A stretch of 64,000 nt of DNA from Pristionchus mayeri (lineage: Eukaryota; Nematoda; Chromadorea; Rhabditida; Neodiplogasteridae): the NCBI GenBank assembly GCA_036245805.1, contig BTRK01000005.1:7192001-7256000 (forward strand), read 5' to 3'. Below are positions 59,367-64,000 of this stretch, one piece after another. Under the pieces are notes generated by a model. It was not told the origin of the DNA. It searched no databases and saw nothing but the letters and a program-made list of their open reading frames with translations. Each line of letters begins with the position of its first letter. Within the stretch, counting starts at the first letter, position 1. The position numbers were made by a program, and so were the translations under genes.

Positions 59367-60160
59367 TCGCGCCAGAAAGTGAGTAGACGATTTTTATTTT
59401 TTATATAACTTTTGTTGTAGCTGATTTAGCAATTTGGATGTTGTGGTACTATATACCAAATCCATCGAGGAATACGATGCGTGCATTGCGTTATCAAATG
59501 CTTCATCTCTGATTGCGTAGTGATGACGCAATCAAAGTGTACTTTTTCAAAACGGCATTATTCTTACATAGATTTTTTCCTACTCGCCAAACTTTCTGAG
59601 GTTGGAGATATGGCTGAGGACTACCCAGAAAAATTTTTTGAAGTTGCTGCACGACCGCACATTTGCTGCAGCCTTGCTGCAAAAATAGGGTCGCCAATTC
59701 AGAACTCGGCTTCTAGATGAGCTAGGCACTCGTCCAAAGCATCAAAATGATCGCCATCATGAGTGCACATGATCCTGAGAATGAGAAAGCTATATCTCTA
59801 AATTTGCCCTCAGGGCATGAAAAAATCACTTTTTTGCATGACCATTATTTGGACATTCATAACTTTACGGAAAATTTATTTAGAAATCTGATTTTTGCTT
59901 AAGAATGTTCACGATGTATGAAAGATATGATTCCCAACTTTTTAGAGCGATTGGATTCCTTTCCTGCTCGCGGCGTTCGTTTTTCTGCATATTATTTCTC
60001 GAAGCTACATTTACGAATAGGTCATCTTTCTTCACTTTGAGAGCATTCGTGCGAACGAAAGTGGTTAATTTGAAAATGAAGCCGTTCAAAGTTGAAATTT
60101 CGTCAAGATCATCGCTGAAAAGTTGGCATACATCGATAATATTTTTTTAGCACGGATCTC
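59364..60160. mobile_element. Tc1-like element arm starting cagtcgcgcc
   Basis: It starts acagtcgcgccagaaagtga and shares long tracts with 63024-64000 (attgcgtagtgatgacgcaa, ccgcacatttg, gaatgttca). The matching opposite terminal repeat was not found, so it may be one arm of a fold-back element or truncated. No transposase frame was recognised. Confidence 0.5.
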
Positions 60161-60600
60161 CTGAAAATTACAAGACAATAGTCCTTTTAGAGAAAAAAAT
60201 AATTTTAAAAATAACAAAAAAAAACGTGATTGAGGATTTCCCTGAAACTAATGTTACTGATCATAGTGAGGGCGAAGATAAGATTTGCAAGTTTTAAAAC
60301 TTTGCACGTTGAAGTGGAATAGTGACCCACGGCTTCAAAGGGTTATATCGCATCTCGAAAATCCACTTGGCCTACAGAGATCAATATTTTTCAACCTACG
60401 CGCGTGATGTTTTTGCTACCCTTCAAAATGCAAATGTCAAAAACAAATCAAACTGTGCTGTCCCATTATGATCAGTTGCGTTTGTTGCTACAAAATATGT
60501 TATCGAAATTATTATATGTCGTTTTAATTCCTTCACTTTGTTCATTTGATCCGTGTTAAAGGTCTTAATTATATTAGCAATTATAAATTATATGATGTTC
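60160..60600. other. Non-coding stretch
   Basis: I see no conserved frame, RNA gene or clear repeat here. On the minus strand it lies downstream of the F-box-like exon. Confidence 0.35.
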
Positions 60601-60719
60601 TAACATTAAAACTTACTGGTCGAGCCTGGAGAAGATATCCAGCAGACAATCATTGTTAAGCGCAGAAAACTATAAAACATTGCAATACGTTTTTTTAAAA
60701 AAAAATTCTTACCATGATT

Positions 60720-61400
60720 ATAATTTCGTCGTGTTGTCAGATAAAATACAACGATTCCCTTGCAAACACTTCACCCCCTCCCAGCAAGATTTGTATTCTG
60801 AATAATAACACATTATATCCACTCGAGACATCGAATACATTGTTGTATTGAGGGGTCCAATTTTTCTCAACCAAGCACGAAGCTCTAACTGGAACACCAT
60901 GTATTTACATCAGAGCGTTCGTCTGATCTCCGAAAAATCCAATGTCCTCTAGATAATTGTGTTAAAATCGAATCGAATCGAATTGAGGAGCGTGGATTGA
61001 TTCGGAGGAAACTATCTGATACCATTCGACGAGTACCAATCGAGAGCAGTTCAAGAAGCTTGTCAAAATGACAGAAATGGGAAAGCGTGGCAAGATAGAG
61101 AGTGCGGAAAGAAGAATTCACAGCAGATGAGGCAAGAATACACGGTGATAAATAATGGCAACACGGTGAATGTATTGTATTACACGATAACTGAATACGG
61201 CACTATGAAAATAACGAACAATTGAGACCAATGTGACGCAATACATCAAATACAGTCATGGCTAATACAAAATTATGCAATATTGCTTGTATTGAGTGTG
61301 CAGTTTTCGTGGCGATGAAAACGATAAAGTGGAATGGAGAGTAAGGAATCATGCGAGAGCGTGGGGAAGAGATGCGATAGATACGTGAGAGAAAGGGGAG
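60720..61400. other. 5' side of the F-box-like gene; no other gene seen
   Basis: Open frames on both strands occur but show no family motif, and none has supporting splice structure. A short cgaatcgaatcgaat repeat lies at about 60969-60981. Confidence 0.35.
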
Positions 61401-61530
61401 AAACTAGAGTTCGAGAAATGAAGCAACGGGCTCTTCATTCTACACACTCTCTCACTGCTCGACAGGTTTAGAGAGTATGTAAAATGAAGAGACGGTGACC
61501 CGAATTACGAAATCTATTATAAATGCGTGA
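61401..61530. mobile_element. Hairpin MITE (agagttcg family)
   Basis: Left agagttcgagaaatgaag and right cgaattacgaaatct-type ends with inner ctcttcattctacacactct and gtatgtaaaatgaagag form inverted arms. It is a relative of 1625-1728 and 36816-36945. Confidence 0.6.
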
Positions 61531-61907
61531 GAGAGAGGGAGGATAGATAGTGATAAGAGCAGCTACGCGCGAAAGAATTGATCAACGATTAGTCATCATT
61601 CCCCTCTCAGTCTCCCCACGTACACTCAAGATTTATCATTTTAGCGGACGATTCGCAATGGACGAAGAACCTCCACGAATGTCCGAGATGAATTTCATGG
61701 CCCGATGCATGTCTAATACAAAAGTCGCGAAAATTCTTTAAAATAAATTATAATTCACTCAGTTTGTCACTATTCGCTAGAGTGAGGAGATCGATAAAGG
61801 CCGGGGCAACATGATTGGGCAATTCTAGTAAGTACTAGTTTAGCGAAATGTGCCACGTGCTTTCCTCATTGCTCTCATACAGACCAGTCGGAACTAGATC
61901 GGATGAT

Positions 61908-62066
61908 CACCGTCGGATGGTAACGTACTGGATGATAGCCAACATATGTACCCTTCTGTAGGACCACAGAATCATTTTTTTGAGATTACCTTCTGCGAAA
62001 GTTCTACAGAAGGGTCCATTGTTTGGTTATCATCCAGTGGGTTACCAGATACCGATCAGACAGCGC
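61908..62066. mobile_element. MITE (atcaccgtcggatggtaac family), second copy
   Basis: Arms tcaccgtcggatggtaacgt and gttaccagataccgat plus inner acccttctgta / tacagaagggt match the copy in LEC2 intron 4 (8411-8565). Confidence 0.6.
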
Positions 62067-62773
62067 GAGAGAGCGTGCGAGCGAAACGAGGAGAGTGCGT
62101 GTCGATTTAATAAAAATGCATGCATATAAAAAAGCTGTGAATGATCCTAAGCTCATCCTTATCTTGATAGCGCATCAAACGAAATGCATACATTCTGAGT
62201 AAACACAGGCAAAGTTTAGACTCCCTGCAATCCTGAATTGAGCGGAAGAGGGCACAGCCAAAATGGGCGATGACCAAGTGCATACAATTCGCACGCATCT
62301 GCGTAGCGTCGAGTGTGTGGGAAAGCGACCAGATGATAGACTGTGGAGAATTGAGAGAGCGTAGAGTCGCTACAAATAGAAATGCTCTGATTACTCACGA
62401 ATCTCTCCGCAGGGTATCGTGATTAGAGACAGAGATTCAGTAGGGAGTAATGGGAGAGCGCAGGGGGACTCCGAATAGGCACGCGGTGAAAGCACATTAT
62501 AGTGACTTTAACCATGACTTCGCATCATCATCAAAGTTTTAATGATATCACAAAAGGAGTACTAAAGAGGCTGGATCAGACTTCGAGATGGACAACTTTT
62601 CGGATTAATTGTTAACTTTTTTTTACAGAAAATACTCTTGATATTTACACTCGATGCAATCAATGCGCGATTTAAAATTCCGATGATTATGCGCTTTATT
62701 GCCACGTTTTCGCTTCTTCGGCACTGTGCTATCGTATTGTGAAATTGCATCGTATGATAATACTATTTGACAG

Positions 62774-62848
62774 ATGTGGATCTGGCTCTTGCTCCTTCAA
62801 TCATCTGGGGCAATCGATGCTCGTGGGTCAATTACTAGATACTTGTGA
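62774..62848 (+). pseudogene. PSI-E: lone lectin-family signal-peptide exon
   Basis: ATG directly after tttgacag opens MWIWLLLLQSSGAIDARGSI, matching the family signal peptide and its AIDAR cleavage region (GVIDAR in LEC3, AIEAR in LEC1). The next family motif (FLKSEVLDN) is missing, and the frame stops inside a MITE at 62846-62848. No further lectin exons were found up to the window end. It is the rightmost relic of the cluster. Confidence 0.7.
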
Positions 62849-62954
62849 TGCCAAAACGGCGCGCGCTCTCCACGTTTCACACGCTCTCTCACAGGTCAGA
62901 CAAAGCGAGAGAGCGTGTGAAACGAGGAGAGCGCGCGCCGTTCTGGCATCACTA
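62843..62954. mobile_element. Hairpin MITE with 8-bp target duplication in PSI-E
   Basis: The 112-bp element starts ttgtgatgccaaaacggcgc and ends with a close inverse. Perfect duplications ctagatac lie at 62835-62842 and 62955-62962. The inner arms are cgtttcacacgctctctc and inverse. An hAT-type origin is likely from the 8-bp duplication. Confidence 0.8.
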
Positions 62955-63023
62955 CTAGATACAAGCAACATTTGATTGATCATAGGCGGCATGACGTCAT
63001 TGATCTCATCCTGTCGATGTAAT

Positions 63024-64000
63024 ACAGTCGCGCGCATCAGTGAGAGCGCACTTTTTGAATTCGTAGTAACTTTTTGCCCAGGAAAGGCATCATTCTGGCA
63101 CTAAGGCTGGATGTACCAAATACATTGGAGATTATGATCATGATATTTTTATGACGTCATTTCCCAGTTATTGCGTAGTGATGACGCAATCAAACTGCAG
63201 TTTTTAAAAACATTATTCTATTCTTACATGGATTTATTCTTACATGGATTTTTTCCATATCGCCAAACTTTCTGAACTTAGAGATATGCACGGGGCCTAC
63301 CCAGAAAAAAATGTGAAGTTGCTGCGCGACCGCACATTTGCAGCAGCCTTGCTGCAAAACAAGGGCTGAAATTCGGAACTCGGCTTCTAGAGTAGCTAGA
63401 GACCCGTTCAAAGCATCCAAATGTTCGTCATCATGAGTACACATGATCCTGAGAATATGAATAGGATATCTCATAATTTGCCCTCAGGGCATGAAAAGAT
63501 CACTTTTTTGCATTACCATTTTTTGGACTTTCATAACTTTATAGGAAAGTTAGGTAAACATCTGCTTTTTGCATAGGAATGTTCAACATGTGTTGGAGAC
63601 CGGATTCCCAACTTATTAGAGTCATTGGACATCTTTCCTGCATGCGGCGTGCATTTTCCGGAAGTATACTAGGGTCGGAAAACGCCCTGTTTACCCCTAT
63701 GGCGAGAGAGTACAGACGACGAGAGTGCGTAAATAGGGCGCTTTCCGACCCTAGTACACCTCCGGAAAACGCACGCCGCGGGCAGGAAAGATGTCGAATG
63801 ACTCGAAAAAGTTGGGAATCCGGTCAACAATACATTTTGAACATTCCTATGCAAAAACCAGATTTTTACCTAACTTTCCTATAAAGTTATGAAAGTCCAA
63901 ATAATAATCATGCAAAAAGGTTATTTTTTCATGCCCCGAGTGAAAAATTATGAGACATCGTTTTCATATTCTCAAGATCAACTCTACTCATTATGGCGAT
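63024..64000. mobile_element. Palindromic Tc1-like element, cut by window end
   Basis: It starts acagtcgcgcgcatcagtga. From about 63480 to the centre near 63700 the sequence (gcccggggcatgaaaa-like, ctttcataactttatagga, ccggaaaacgc) is mirrored up to base 64000, so the right arm continues beyond the window. It shares long tracts with 59364-60160. No transposase frame seen. Confidence 0.65.

Larger units (their letters stand above)
57010..60715 (-). pseudogene. F-box-like gene fragments split by a 1.9-kb palindrome
   Basis: Minus-strand pieces: an ATG at 60715 directly followed by a donor (60712), then exon 60617-60669 reading FSALNNDCLLDIFSRLD, which resembles an F-box (LPxDCLLEIF). Far downstream are 57227-57336 (ILIDAQFMDFLSRLAFTHLS) and 57010-57181 (LFSVLVNVKLRSVTLDV, IDESFLREYSE, ending MLI and a stop). 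The last two exons splice in frame with each other. No exons that join the F-box part to the C-terminal part were found between them. That interval is filled by a palindrome, an AT microsatellite and a Tc1-like element. F-box proteins recruit substrates to SCF ubiquitin ligases. It may be a relic or a gene with a huge intron. The F-box call rests on one short exon. Confidence 0.45.

Noticed and set aside
59364..60160. Prokaryote-type systems, CRISPR arrays or phage genes
   Set aside because: Repeats here are transposon arms; no spacer-repeat periodicity or prokaryotic gene organisation exists anywhere in the window.

Overview
This is a eukaryotic genomic window, almost certainly from a nematode. 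Genes are cut into many short exons with consensus GT/AG (and some GC/AG) junctions. Several start codons sit directly on a 3' splice-like AG, as expected for spliced-leader trans-splicing. The gene content is a tandem family of secreted VWA plus C-type lectin proteins typical of nematodes. The transposons are RTE-type LINEs, mariner-type elements and many MITEs. A diplogastrid such as Pristionchus would fit, but I cannot prove the genus.

The theme is one expanding and decaying lectin family. The full form is a signal peptide beginning Met-Trp, a long N-terminal region of about 320 residues that I do not recognise, a Pro/Thr/Ala linker, a VWA domain and a C-terminal C-type lectin-like domain (CTLD). 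Copies from left to right: LEC1 (97-2844, minus, runs off the left edge); LEC2 (6451-9727, minus, 12 exons, lacks the N-terminal region, looks intact, 391 aa); PSI-B (16934-19553, plus, broken 3' half); PSI-C (20151-22830, minus, 5' half only); PSI-D (24116-24178, plus, first exon fused to last codons); LEC3 (28243-33953, plus, 23 exons, intact, 726 aa); LEC4 (36962-49951, plus, intact apart from a palindromic element inside its signal-peptide exon); PSI-E (62774-62848, plus, lone first exon). Exon lengths and phases agree between copies almost exactly, and that is the main support for these models. Upstream regions share blocks holding the GATA-type word AGATAAGGA, so the genes are probably co-regulated, perhaps in the intestine.

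Most other sequence is mobile DNA. Two degenerate RTE-like LINEs lie at about 3600-6400 and 24601-27470 (both minus). Five non-autonomous mariner-like elements of about 0.9 kb end in TTAGG/CCTAA-type repeats with TA duplications. At least a dozen long palindromic (fold-back) elements of 0.5-3.5 kb and many hairpin MITEs of about 0.1 kb fill introns and intergenic space. LEC4 spans 13 kb against 5.7 kb for LEC3 because its introns and first exon took up such elements. At 57010-60715 (minus) there are pieces of an F-box-like gene separated by a 1.9 kb palindrome. No rRNA, functional tRNA or CRISPR array was seen.
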